The translations under genes were made by a program, and so were the position numbers. The notes beneath the pieces are model-generated. The model did no database searches, was not told the origin of the DNA, and worked only from the letters and a program-made list of their open reading frames with translations. From an uncultured Eubacterium sp. (GTDB taxonomy: Bacteria > Bacillota > Clostridia > Oscillospirales > Acutalibacteraceae): a stretch of DNA of 64,000 nucleotides. Numbering within the stretch: the first letter of the stretch is position 1; the number at the start of each line of letters is the position of its first letter. Location of the stretch: positions 47,620-111,619 of the forward strand of contig CAJUDJ010000003.1 in NCBI GenBank assembly GCA_910584985.1. Direction: 5' to 3'. This document shows, in pieces, positions 9,272-17,354 of the stretch.

Positions 9272-9303
9272 GATAAATATTGTGAAACGGAGATAAATAC
9301 TGT
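9270..9303 (+). repeat. Two 14-base direct repeats over a promoter
   Basis: GAGATAAATATTGT at 9270 and GAGATAAATACTGT at 9290 differ at one base and are 20 bases apart, two helical turns. They overlap the -35 and run up to the -10 box of the downstream gene, as a repeated regulator site would. Confidence 0.5.
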
Positions 9304-9308
9304 ATAAT
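9280..9308 (+). promoter_or_regulatory. Promoter of the transglutaminase-like gene
   Basis: TTGTGA and TATAAT are separated by 17 bases. The -10 is consensus; the -35 is weak and lies within the first direct repeat. Confidence 0.45.
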
Positions 9309-9351
9309 AAAATCAGCCTTGCGGCGGCAAAAACTTTTAAGGCGGTAAATG

Positions 9352-10722
9352 ATGAAAAAGATTATATCACTGCTTTTGGCAGTATTGTTTATATTTGGCT
9401 TATACTATATTATAGACAGTACCGAACTCAATGAAAAAGTATTATTTTCTTCAAACGAAGCCACGGTTACCGTGGAAAGATATGAAAACAGAAAATTTGA
9501 AAGCGTTAAGAATTTTGATGAAATCGCCTTTAAATATAATGATGTTGTTGCCGAACTGAAAAAAGGCTTTGCAAAACACAGTGAAGAAATAGATATATAT
9601 TCCTATAAAGTTTCGGTTGAAGAGCTGAATGCAATTGTGGAATATTTATGTGTAAACAACGGATACTATTATGTTGAAAACGGTTACACTTATTATGAGG
9701 ACGGCAAATATGTAAGAAAAATATGCCCTTCCTATATTATGTCATCCGAAGAGGTTTTGAAGAACAATGCAGAAATTGATAAGGTTATAAACGATGTGGC
9801 TCAGAAAGCAGCTGCGTTTAAAACTGATATTGAAAAATTAATTTATGTGCATGATTATATTGTTGACAATATCACTTACGATGAAGGTAATTTAAAAAAC
9901 AATAATATTTACGGCGCATTGGTACTGAAGGATTCCATGTGCATGGGCTATGCCGAAGCGTTCAGCGCCATTGCAAATAAGCTTGGATATAAAACCTATG
10001 TTGTTTCAAGTGAAGCACTGGAGCATGCATGGAATATGGTGCTTCTGGACGGATGTTATTATTTTGTTGACTGCACATGGGATGATCCCGTATTTTCCGA
10101 AATGTATCTTTCAACAGATCCTGTTTCGGGTTTTGGATGCTATGATTATTTTATGTGCTCCGAAAAAATGCTGTATAGCGGCAATCATCAGGCGGATGAC
10201 TGGGAAATAAACGGAACTAATATTGCCGGAACGGCGGTTTCCGAATTATATGATGAATTTTTCTGGCGCGGATTCGGTTCGCTTATGCGGTATTCAGACG
10301 GCAGCTGGTTTCATGATTACGGATATAGTGATAAAAATGTGAACGCAGTTAGGGATGTTAAATTTTCGATAGACAGAATTGAATTTGTAAGTAATACAAG
10401 CTGTGAAATCAAAATTGTAAGAACGATTAATGCCTGCTGGAAAACAGCCACACAGTTTTATTTATGTTTTGAATCCACGCTTCAGAGCTATAATGGTTCG
10501 GTTTATTATATGAAAGAGAACGGCATTTATAAGCTTGCGGACGGCGGAAGATTTAACGGAAAAGACGATATTCTGATTTTTAAAAATACAACAGACGATA
10601 ATATTTTTGATTTTGATATAGATGAAGCCAGAGGCACTTTTAAAGTGGTTTACGGAAGCACCGATGAATATACGGAGAAGAATGCTTCAGAGATAGATTA
10701 TAAAATTGCAGATTATTTTTAA
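9352..10722 (+). CDS. Secreted transglutaminase-like (cysteine protease fold) protein
   Basis: A 456-residue protein with an N-terminal hydrophobic segment (about residues 3-20) that serves as anchor or signal. The transglutaminase core triad is clear: Cys in SMCMGYAEAF, His in LEHAWNMV and Asp in FVDCTWDDP, over roughly residues 195-250. In bacteria this fold mostly gives cell-surface cysteine peptidases or amidases. The C-terminal 170 residues are acidic and not recognised. Two ATGs are adjacent (9349, 9352); spacing from GGCGG favours the second. It is a single-gene unit between the oxidoreductase and perR. Confidence 0.82.
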   Translation: MKKIISLLLAVLFIFGLYYIIDSTELNEKVLFSSNEATVTVERYENRKFESVKNFDEIAFKYNDVVAELKKGFAKHSEEIDIYSYKVSVEELNAIVEYLCVNNGYYYVENGYTYYEDGKYVRKICPSYIMSSEEVLKNNAEIDKVINDVAQKAAAFKTDIEKLIYVHDYIVDNITYDEGNLKNNNIYGALVLKDSMCMGYAEAFSAIANKLGYKTYVVSSEALEHAWNMVLLDGCYYFVDCTWDDPVFSEMYLSTDPVSGFGCYDYFMCSEKMLYSGNHQADDWEINGTNIAGTAVSELYDEFFWRGFGSLMRYSDGSWFHDYGYSDKNVNAVRDVKFSIDRIEFVSNTSCEIKIVRTINACWKTATQFYLCFESTLQSYNGSVYYMKENGIYKLADGGRFNGKDDILIFKNTTDDNIFDFDIDEARGTFKVVYGSTDEYTEKNASEIDYKIADYF

Positions 10723-10739
10723 AATTTTAAAAAATTCTG

Positions 10740-10767
10740 TTGACATTTGATTTAAGTATGGTATAAT
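10740..10767 (+). promoter_or_regulatory. Strong promoter of perR-rubrerythrin
   Basis: A perfect TTGACA, 16 bases, then a perfect TATAAT preceded by an extended -10 TG. The -10 overlaps the left arm of the palindrome at 10763. Confidence 0.8.
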
Positions 10768-10795
10768 TAGATTGTAATAATTACAATCTAATTAT
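10763..10795 (+). promoter_or_regulatory. 33-bp perfect palindrome, probable PerR/Fur operator
   Basis: Sixteen bases ATAATTAGATTGTAAT, one central A, then the exact reverse complement. The core ATTGTAAT-A-ATTACAAT resembles PerR/Fur boxes (AT-rich 7-1-7 repeats). It covers the -10 and start site, 30 bases before the perR start, which suggests autorepression. Confidence 0.75.
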
Positions 10796-10824
10796 GATTA
10801 CAATAAATTTAAGGCGGTGCATTT

Positions 10825-11229
10825 ATGAAAACAGAAGATATTGTTTCCTTGTTTAAGGAAAAAAATTTTCGTGCCACGCCTCAGAGAATCGCAGTTTATG
10901 ATTATGTGTTTGAAAACCGAAATCACCCCGATGTGATTGCAGTTTATGCAAATGTAAAAAAACAGTATCCTGCGTTTTCAAAAACAACAGTTTATAATGC
11001 GCTGAAAGCACTTGAAAAGGCAGGCTTTATTATTCCCGTTATGATAGACGGCGAAAGGATCCGCTATGATGCAGATACAAAGCTTCATGGGCATTTTTAC
11101 TGCGGTGTATGTAAGAAAATATATGATTTTGAAACAGACCAGCCGCAGGTAAGCGGTCTGAGCGGGTTTTCGGTAAAGCAGAAAGATGTATATTACAGCG
11201 GCATTTGTCCTTGCTGTAAAAATAAATAA
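10825..11229 (+). CDS. perR: Fur-family regulator, PerR-like peroxide sensor
   Basis: A 134-residue DNA-binding repressor. The N-terminal winged helix includes FRATPQRIAVYDYV, and the recognition-helix region reads SKTTVYNALKALEKAGF. The metal domain has the HGHFYCGVC stretch and a second pair in CPCC, which make the structural Cys4 zinc site. The PerR assignment rests on the downstream rubrerythrin and the AT-rich palindrome in front. In PerR, iron-bound His residues are oxidised by peroxide and the repressor releases DNA. A Fur or Zur role cannot be fully excluded. Spacing to the rubrerythrin gene is 28 bases. Confidence 0.8.
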   Translation: MKTEDIVSLFKEKNFRATPQRIAVYDYVFENRNHPDVIAVYANVKKQYPAFSKTTVYNALKALEKAGFIIPVMIDGERIRYDADTKLHGHFYCGVCKKIYDFETDQPQVSGLSGFSVKQKDVYYSGICPCCKNK

Positions 11230-11257
11230 AAAATTTTTTAATAAGGAGCAATTAATT

Positions 11258-11797
11258 ATGGCAAAAAAGTATTACTGTCCGGTATGCGGATATGAAAGTG
11301 ATGAACCAATTGAGATCTGCCCGGTTTGCAAGGCAAAGATGGCAGTTCGTGAAAACGAAGGCGAGCTTGCATGGGCAGCAGAGCATGTTGTTGGCATTAC
11401 AGAAGGCGTTTCAGATGAAATCGTTCAGGGTCTTCGTGATAACTTCAACGGTGAGTGCAGCGAGGTTGGTATGTATCTTGCTATGTCAAGAGTTGCTTTC
11501 AGAGAAGGTTATCCTGAAATCGGTATGTACTGGGAAAAGGCTGCTTATGAAGAAGCAGACCATGCTGCAAGATTTGCAGAAATGCTTGGCGAAGTTGTAA
11601 CAGATTCCACAAAGAAGAATCTTGAAATGCGTGTTGCAGCTGAAAACGGCGCAACCATGGGTAAAACAGAGCTTGCTAAGCTCGCTAAGGCAGATGGCCT
11701 TGATGCTATTCATGATTCTGTTCACGAGATGGCAAGGGATGAGGCTAGACACGGAAAAGCCTTTGCAGGTCTTCTTAAAAGATATTTCGGCGAATAA
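11258..11797 (+). CDS. Reverse rubrerythrin (N-terminal rubredoxin, C-terminal di-iron domain)
   Basis: A 179-residue cytoplasmic peroxide-scavenging protein. The rubredoxin-type centre is at the N-terminus (CPVCGY and CPVCKAK, residues about 7-25), and the ferritin-like di-iron four-helix bundle follows, with Glu/His ligands in FNGECSEVGMY, YEEADHAARFAE and MARDEARHGKAF. Ordinary rubrerythrins have the opposite order. This reversed form is known in clostridia, where it is PerR-controlled and reduces H2O2 to water using NAD(P)H-derived electrons. The start at 11258 follows AAGGAG with 9-base spacing. It follows perR directly and ends in a strong terminator. Confidence 0.9.
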   Translation: MAKKYYCPVCGYESDEPIEICPVCKAKMAVRENEGELAWAAEHVVGITEGVSDEIVQGLRDNFNGECSEVGMYLAMSRVAFREGYPEIGMYWEKAAYEEADHAARFAEMLGEVVTDSTKKNLEMRVAAENGATMGKTELAKLAKADGLDAIHDSVHEMARDEARHGKAFAGLLKRYFGE

Positions 11798-11820
11798 TTT
11801 ACAGAATATCACATTTAAAA

Positions 11821-11840
11821 GCCTCGGAGAAATCCGAGGC
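11821..11840 (+). terminator. Terminator of perR-rubrerythrin
   Basis: GCCTCGGA, a GAAA tetraloop and TCCGAGGC form an 8-bp GC-rich stem, followed by CTTTTTG. Classic intrinsic terminator. Confidence 0.9.
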
Positions 11841-11943
11841 CTTTTTGTTTTTATATGATATTCTCTTTTCCGCAGATAAATTCCATCATAGGTGCATTTA
11901 AAATGAACTGCAATATATATTACAATTTGCTTGAGGTGATAAT

Positions 11944-12398
11944 ATGAAAAATAATTTTTATCCGATACTCATTTATCTAATTTCATTGATTATCCATCTT
12001 GCTGGATTATTTTTGCAGTGCAGTTATTTTTTATCTTGTTTTTTATGGCTTGTTTTTTCTTTCTATTTTCAGTGCTTTTTGTTAAACTTGGTTTTCGGGT
12101 AAGATTTAAAGAGTCCCTTATCGGGTTTATTTTATTGGAATTTCAGTTTTTTATTTCTTCTGTTTCGTACATAATTTATATGAACAGTGAAATTATGCTG
12201 CCCGGTGAATTATCAATTATATCTCTATTAAATGTATTTTATTCATTTTATAAACCGTTTACAAGGATTTTTTCAGATAATAATTATGATAAATATATTG
12301 GTATTGCAGATATGATTTTTTCAATGCTACTTCCGATTGTCCTTTTTTATATTGGAAAACTGTTAAAAAAGATTGCAGAAAAAAAGTACGGATTTTAA
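11944..12398 (+). pseudogene. Small multi-pass membrane protein, frameshifted
   Basis: The ATG at 11944 follows AGGTG and opens a hydrophobic frame (MKNNFYPILIYLIS...) that stops at about 12102. A second frame from about 12015 carries a 126-residue, 3-helix hydrophobic sequence to 12398 with no good ribosome site of its own. Adding one base in the T run at 12010-12014 joins the two into one protein of about 150 residues with continuous membrane helices. It matches no family I recognise. This is a frameshift, phase variation or a sequencing error. A GTG at 12018 could start the second frame alone. Confidence 0.55.
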
Positions 12399-12413
12399 TA
12401 TTCCGTACTTTTT
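12381..12413. terminator. Bidirectional terminator
   Basis: AAAAAGTACGGA and its complement form a 12-bp stem with a 9-base loop; T-rich tracts flank both ends. It serves the membrane ORF (rightward) and the exonuclease-like lipoprotein (leftward). Confidence 0.75.
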
Positions 12414-12419
12414 ATTTTA

Positions 12420-13301
12420 TTATTCAGCAAATGAAATATCAGCCATAATTCCGTTATGGTCGCTCACATATCCGTTTGATGTGTCGTCCAGTACTTTGTA
12501 TTGTGAAACCGGAATATCGTTGTCTGTAAAGATGAAATCAATCGGTTTTCCCGTGTTTACATCGCCCCAGCCCTGATAAGTGGTTTTTGTTTCTGTTTTG
12601 GCGGCAGCAAGCCTTGTTTCCTGTAATAGCTCTGCAACTGTGTTATAAGCAGGCATTCCTTCAAATTCATTAAAATCTCCGGATAAAACAATCGGCACAC
12701 CGTAAAGGGAACGAAGCTCATCAATTTTTGATGTAATAACCTCCGCGCCGTAATTTGCAGCCTCCTCGCTTGCATTGTCGAGGTGGGTATTCATATGAAT
12801 ATACTGTTCGCCTGTCTGTTTATTTGTAAGAAGAACCCATGTGCACACTCTGTGGCAGCCTGCACCTTCATATCTGCTTTCTTCATCGGGTGTTTTGGAA
12901 AGCCAGAAGGTATCCTTCTTTTCGGCTGTGTATTTATCCTTAAGCCAGAAAACCGCGTTCATTTCGGATTTCCTTTCACTGTCATCACCGCCGCGGATTA
13001 CGCCGTAGGAATCATAATCTCCCAGCAAAGAGGCAAGCTCGTCAAGCCAGTCCTGATTCATTTCCTGTGTGCCGATGGAATCGGGTTTAACGGCATTCAT
13101 ATATAAAGCAAATTTTTTAACTCTTGCAGAAGAGCCTGTTCCTTTGATAAAGTTCCCCCAGGGAGCAGCGCAGTTGAATGAAACAATTCTTATATTATTG
13201 TCTGTAGGAGGATCAAAAGCAGAAAATTCTGTTTTTGAACAGCCGGAAAACAATGCAAGAATCAACATAACCGAAAGCGTAAAAACAATTTTTTTCTTCA
13301 T
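12420..13301 (-). CDS. Endonuclease/exonuclease/phosphatase-family lipoprotein
   Basis: A 293-residue exported protein. A signal peptide ends in the lipobox LFSGC, so Cys21 is probably lipidated and the enzyme is tethered outside the membrane. EEP-fold motifs: RIVSFNCA near the start of the domain, GTQEMNQDW (metal-binding Glu), NTHLDNASE, LSGDFNEFEG and the terminal SDHNGIM (catalytic Asp-His). These folds hydrolyse phosphodiesters in nucleic acids, sphingomyelin or inositol lipids. The exact substrate is unknown. It is a single-gene leftward unit. Confidence 0.87.
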   Translation of the reverse strand: MKKKIVFTLSVMLILALFSGCSKTEFSAFDPPTDNNIRIVSFNCAAPWGNFIKGTGSSARVKKFALYMNAVKPDSIGTQEMNQDWLDELASLLGDYDSYGVIRGGDDSERKSEMNAVFWLKDKYTAEKKDTFWLSKTPDEESRYEGAGCHRVCTWVLLTNKQTGEQYIHMNTHLDNASEEAANYGAEVITSKIDELRSLYGVPIVLSGDFNEFEGMPAYNTVAELLQETRLAAAKTETKTTYQGWGDVNTGKPIDFIFTDNDIPVSQYKVLDDTSNGYVSDHNGIMADISFAE

Positions 13302-13411
13302 AATATTACCTGCCCTTTTTATTTTGATTAAACCGAATATTTAGTATATTCATTACTTCAATTATACTATCTATTGTTATCGGCAATCAAGAAACAAAAC
13401 AGTTACAAAAT

Positions 13412-13439
13412 GGCAGCCCGTTTGGGATGGCAGGCTGCC
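13412..13439 (-). terminator. Probable terminator of the phosphoesterase gene
   Basis: GGCAGCC and GGCTGCC make a 7-bp GC-rich stem with a 14-base loop, 13 bases past the leftward stop. The leftward strand then reads ATTTTGTAACTGTTTTG. Confidence 0.55.
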
Positions 13440-13451
13440 GGATTTGAAATA

Positions 13452-14129
13452 TTATTTAATTTCGTGAATTTTAGTAAACACGGCAGTCATTTTTTTGCTG
13501 ATGGGCAAATCCGTGTGCAGAGAACCGAAATACCAGTGATAATAATCCACATCCTTCATCAGCTCCTGAAGATAGGTGTTCAGCGGAGTAAGCTGAACAA
13601 CACTGTTTGTGTGCAGCTTAATGAAATCCTTTGCGATGGCAGGCGCTTCGTAGGTTAAAATATAATTTACCTTATATTCGGCATCCTTCAGATTGTCGCA
13701 GGCATTTTTTATTTCCTCTTCATTCGGCATTTCCTCTTTCCACCAGGAAACGCCCTCTTTTCTCATATTGCGGTCCTCGCTTTCGCCGCCGCCCATAACA
13801 AAAAAGGTTTTATCGTTAAGTGTAAAAATTTCGCCGCGCATCAGATGAAAGATATTCTTTGCAATTTTATGTGCGTTTCCGCCCTTCCATCTGTAAGGTG
13901 TATAGGCATTGAGCATATCAAAGTTTTCATGTGCGCCGTCTACAAAGCAGATAGTGTATTTTTTGTTTTTTAGTATTTCAAGGTTTTTCTTTTCTTCCTC
14001 GTTTTCGGAATTCCATAAAAATCCGAAATCGCCGCAAACGATAAGATAATCCTTTTCTCCCAGTTTTTTCAAAGCGGGATTTTTAAAAACGGAAATGTCT
14101 CCGTGGGTATCGCCGGTAATATAAATCAT
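13452..14129 (-). CDS. Calcineurin-like metallophosphoesterase
   Basis: A 225-residue cytoplasmic protein with the two-metal phosphoesterase signature: ITGDTHGD at the N-terminus, VCGDFGFLW, and VDGAHEN in place of the usual GNHE, then a HWYFGSLHTD stretch near the C-terminus. Enzymes of this type hydrolyse phosphomonoesters or diesters. The natural substrate is unknown. It is common in Firmicutes and sometimes carried by mobile elements, but nothing mobile is adjacent. Confidence 0.82.
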   Translation of the reverse strand: MIYITGDTHGDISVFKNPALKKLGEKDYLIVCGDFGFLWNSENEEEKKNLEILKNKKYTICFVDGAHENFDMLNAYTPYRWKGGNAHKIAKNIFHLMRGEIFTLNDKTFFVMGGGESEDRNMRKEGVSWWKEEMPNEEEIKNACDNLKDAEYKVNYILTYEAPAIAKDFIKLHTNSVVQLTPLNTYLQELMKDVDYYHWYFGSLHTDLPISKKMTAVFTKIHEIK

Positions 14130-14158
14130 GAATATTCACCTGAAAAATTTACAATTTC

Positions 14159-14183
14159 CACTTTTATTTAGTCGATAAAAGTG
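14159..14183. repeat. Inverted repeat between divergent genes
   Basis: CACTTTTAT and ATAAAAGTG form a 9-bp stem around TTAGTCG, between the divergent phosphoesterase and dacF genes. It could be a shared operator. Confidence 0.35.
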
Positions 14184-14277
14184 TTAAACTATTGCTGAAA
14201 GTTTAATCTGAATATAAAAACAAAACTGTTTGTTTTTCTCTTATATAATATATTTAATTATTAAAGGTGTCAAGTGT

Positions 14278-15705
14278 ATGAAAAAAACTGTTAAAACAAT
14301 TCTTTCTTTTTCTTTGATCTTTGTTCTTCTGTTTTCATCCTTTTCGGCTTATGCTGCGGTTTATGAGCCGGATGTGGAGCTTTATTCAAAATCTTATCTT
14401 CTTGTTAATCTGGATGATAATTCCTATCCTGTTGTTGCACAGAAGAATCCGGATGAAAGAATGTATCCGGCATCCCTTACAAAAATTGTTACGGCAATGG
14501 TAACACTGAATAAAATTGATAATCTGGGGCTTACAACTGCTATGTCTAAGGAAGCATATGATGTTTTGCTCGGAACGGGTGCGCAGGTTGCAGGGCTTAA
14601 GGTGGGTGAAGTGCTGAGTGTTGAGCAGCTGCTTTATTTGACGCTGGTTCATTCTGCCTGTGATGCCACTGAAGTTCTGGCGGAATATGTTGCCGGCAGC
14701 CGTGAAAATTTTGTTGTTATGATGAACGAATATGCAAAATCACTTGGCTGTGAAGCTACAAATTTTACAAATCCTGACGGTTTGCCGGATACAGAGCAAT
14801 ATACCACAGCAAACGATCTGCTGAAAATTTCACTGGATGCAATGCAGAATGACACCTTTATGAAGATTGCAACAACCGTGAAATATGAATATAATTCTAT
14901 GATGTATTATCACACGAATCTTATGCTTCAGCCGGGTTATATTTCCTATTATTATCCTTATGCCCAGGGCATTAAAACAGGTTCAACAACAGATGCAGGC
15001 TATTGCGTTATCACAAAAGCAAGCAAGGACGGATATAATTATCTTGCTATTGTTCTGGGTGCGCCTGTTATAGATTACAATAAGGACGGATATGATGAAA
15101 AATGCTCTTTTATAGATGCTGCCTCGCTGTTTAAATGGGCATTTAATACGCTTAAGTTCAGCACAATCTTTGAAGAGGGGGAAATTGTTTCCGAGGTTGC
15201 TGTTAAAAACGGAAAGAATGCAGATACAGTTCAGCTTGTTGCAGATAAAAAAATAAATGCAATCGTAAAATCCAGCTTTGATAAATCAACTGCGATTATT
15301 GAGGTGATTGATAAGCCGGAGGAAATCTCGGCTCCTGTAAAAAAAGGGGATGCCGTATGCAAGGCAAATGTTGTGTTCGGTGATGAAACGGTTGTGCAGA
15401 TTGATCTTGTTGCTGCACAGGATATTGAGCTTTCCACTTTTCTTACCATTATGAATGCCGTTAAGGGTTTCTTTTCTTTAACAATTGTTAAAATTGTGCT
15501 GATTGCAGTAATCCTTTTTGTTGCTGTTTATATGATTCTGGTGGTTAATAATCTTAAAAAAAGAAAAATGAAAAAGCAAAGGCATCCTGACGGCAGCGGC
15601 AGAAACAGCGGCAATAACGGAAGAAAAAGCAGATACGGCCGCGATTACACTGGCCGCCGTGAGGATGACGACTATCTTCCGCCGCCTGCACCGAGGATGA
15701 AATAG
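14278..15705 (+). CDS. D-alanyl-D-alanine carboxypeptidase, S11 family (DacF-like)
   Basis: A 475-residue penicillin-binding protein. A signal peptide ends about residue 26. The serine peptidase domain has S66-x-x-K69 in ASLTK and K233-T-G in GIKTGST. The second motif, normally SxN, reads S126-A-C128 here. A PBP5-type beta domain follows, then a C-terminal membrane helix (about 400-425) and a basic, Gly/Asn/Arg-rich cytoplasmic tail. It trims peptidoglycan pentapeptides at the outer face of the membrane. The start at 14278 follows AAGGTG; a more distal in-frame start at 14230 would spoil the signal peptide. Confidence 0.88.
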   Translation: MKKTVKTILSFSLIFVLLFSSFSAYAAVYEPDVELYSKSYLLVNLDDNSYPVVAQKNPDERMYPASLTKIVTAMVTLNKIDNLGLTTAMSKEAYDVLLGTGAQVAGLKVGEVLSVEQLLYLTLVHSACDATEVLAEYVAGSRENFVVMMNEYAKSLGCEATNFTNPDGLPDTEQYTTANDLLKISLDAMQNDTFMKIATTVKYEYNSMMYYHTNLMLQPGYISYYYPYAQGIKTGSTTDAGYCVITKASKDGYNYLAIVLGAPVIDYNKDGYDEKCSFIDAASLFKWAFNTLKFSTIFEEGEIVSEVAVKNGKNADTVQLVADKKINAIVKSSFDKSTAIIEVIDKPEEISAPVKKGDAVCKANVVFGDETVVQIDLVAAQDIELSTFLTIMNAVKGFFSLTIVKIVLIAVILFVAVYMILVVNNLKKRKMKKQRHPDGSGRNSGNNGRKSRYGRDYTGRREDDDYLPPPAPRMK

Positions 15706-16026
15706 GTAGGCAAAAAGTAGTAATTCAAACCGTGGTTAAAATTGGGTGATCCACCCTTACTCATTGTTAAAAATAAAAGTATTCCTGCGTTTTTGTGCCT
15801 TACTATACCGGGCAGTATACCCACGTCAAAGAAATGATGCTATGCATAAAAATATGGATTGTTTTAGGTACACTGCAGTTTAAATCATTCAAATTTTTGG
15901 TCAGACAAGGCATAATTTTCATCATATACTGCCGTATTCAAGGAAAATTTAACGATGTATCAGTAAAAATTTGCTGATTTAAACCTTATTTTGTTCGACT
16001 TTTGGTTGGTAAAATTTAATCTTAAA
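15706..16026. other. Intergenic region with no supported gene
   Basis: About 320 bases, AT-rich. A 60-codon open frame at 15795 lacks a ribosome site and coding character. A short GGGTG-ATC-CACCC inverted repeat lies near 15745. I see no RNA gene. Confidence 0.5.
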
Positions 16027-16055
16027 TTGACGAAAGATGTTTTTTTATGTATAAT
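16027..16055 (+). promoter_or_regulatory. Promoter of the HTH regulator
   Basis: TTGACG, 17 bases, then consensus TATAAT, 23 bases before the start codon, leaving a very short leader. Confidence 0.7.
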
Positions 16056-16078
16056 AATCACAGGGCGGGTGTTTTGTG

Positions 16079-16510
16079 ATGAAAGAAAAAACAAAAAGAA
16101 CAGAATTTGCCGAAAAAATTATTGATTTAAGGCTTGCTAAGGGCTTTAATGCAAAGCAGGCCGCTGAAGAACTGGGAATAGATTATCAGAATTACAGAAA
16201 ATATGAAACCGTTATTCTTCCTAAAGCAGAAGTATATATAAAAATAGCAGATTATTATAATGTTTCCGTTGATTTTCTTATGGGCAGAAAGGGCAGTGCC
16301 GCTGCATCCGATGCAGAGCCCGGAAATTATATGGACGAACGGAAAAACATCACCGTCCGCCAGAGAAGAAAGGAATATAATGTTGTAAGCAATAATCTTG
16401 GCGCGCTTTCCGATTTTGAAATTATGGCAATTAAAAAATTCCGCAGTATTTCAAGTGAGGACAGAACGGATGTTGCGAAATACCTGAATTCCAAGGAAGA
16501 TATAAATTAA
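16079..16510 (+). CDS. XRE-type helix-turn-helix regulator
   Basis: A 143-residue protein. Residues about 9-70 are a Cro/C1-type helix-turn-helix: IIDLRLAKGFNAKQAAEELG, then DYQNYRKYETVILPKAE and DYYNVSVDFLMGR, the usual end of the domain. The C-terminal half is charged and predicted helical, perhaps for dimerisation. The target is unknown. A GTG one codon earlier (16076) is an alternative start. Its own promoter and terminator make it a single-gene unit. Confidence 0.85.
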   Translation: MKEKTKRTEFAEKIIDLRLAKGFNAKQAAEELGIDYQNYRKYETVILPKAEVYIKIADYYNVSVDFLMGRKGSAAASDAEPGNYMDERKNITVRQRRKEYNVVSNNLGALSDFEIMAIKKFRSISSEDRTDVAKYLNSKEDIN

Positions 16511-16522
16511 ATTACATAACAG

Positions 16523-16556
16523 AAGGAGCAGCAGTTTATTTAAACTGCTGCTCCTT
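16523..16556. terminator. Bidirectional terminator
   Basis: A 16-bp perfect stem beginning AAGGAGCAGCAG with a 2-base loop, followed by TGTTGTTT. It lies between the convergent regulator and tatD genes. Confidence 0.85.
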
Positions 16557-16586
16557 TGTTGTTTCTTATAGAACCGATAATGGTAA

Positions 16587-17354
16587 TTATAAATTGTATA
16601 ATCTTTTTGCATTATCTGCTGTAATATCAAGAAGCTTCTGTGGCGATATTCCAAGTTCTTTTCCGATACGCTCGGCAATAAAAGGAATCAGTGATGAATC
16701 ATTTCGTCTGCCCCGTTTGGGTTCGGGGGCAAGGTAAGGGCAGTCCGTTTCCAGCACAAGGCGGTCAAGCGGTATTGTGTTTACAACCTCTAAGCTTTTT
16801 CTTGCATTTTTAAAGGTAACAACGCCGTTTAAACCGATATACATTCCAAGACGGATAATTTCCTGCGCCATTTCCTTTGAACCTGAAAAGCAGTGCACAA
16901 CGCCCTGCGGCTTTGTGGCTTTCAGAATTTCAAGCGTATCACCATGGGCTTCGCGGTCGTGCACAATAACGGGAAGATCGAGCACTTTTGCCGTTTCAAT
17001 CTGTGCAGTAAAAAATTCACGCTGTTTTTCACGGCTGCTGCTCATCCAGTGATAATCCAGCCCGATTTCACCGATAGCTACACAATTTTTATCTGCCGCA
17101 GCTTTTTTGATTTCCGCAATAGCAGCGGATAGATCAATGCCTTCAAGGCATTCGGGATGGAAGCCTGCTGCAAAATAAAAGAAGTCGTATTTATCGGCAA
17201 GCATTTGATTTGTTTTTATAGTTTCAAAATCACAGCCGCAGCTTATGATATTGCAAACGCCATTTTTGTGAAGCGTGTCAAGCAGTGCATATCTGTCAGT
17301 ATCAAACTGTTCGTCATCATAATGGCTGTGCGTGTCAAAAATATTGTTATACAT
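16587..17354 (-). CDS. tatD: TatD-family metal-dependent hydrolase (DNase)
   Basis: A 255-residue TIM-barrel hydrolase. Metal ligands appear in FDTHSHYDDE, AIGEIGLDYHW, VIVHDRE, VVHCFSGS and LETDCPYLAP, the classic TatD signatures. Family members are 3'-5' exonucleases acting in DNA repair or turnover. The start ATG overlaps the metG stop by one base (TAATG), so the two are translationally coupled, an arrangement common in Firmicutes. Confidence 0.93.
   Translation of the reverse strand: MYNNIFDTHSHYDDEQFDTDRYALLDTLHKNGVCNIISCGCDFETIKTNQMLADKYDFFYFAAGFHPECLEGIDLSAAIAEIKKAAADKNCVAIGEIGLDYHWMSSSREKQREFFTAQIETAKVLDLPVIVHDREAHGDTLEILKATKPQGVVHCFSGSKEMAQEIIRLGMYIGLNGVVTFKNARKSLEVVNTIPLDRLVLETDCPYLAPEPKRGRRNDSSLIPFIAERIGKELGISPQKLLDITADNAKRLYNL

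Noticed and set aside
15795..15977. 60-codon frame between dacF and the XRE regulator
   Set aside because: No ribosome site, odd composition, no recognisable motif.
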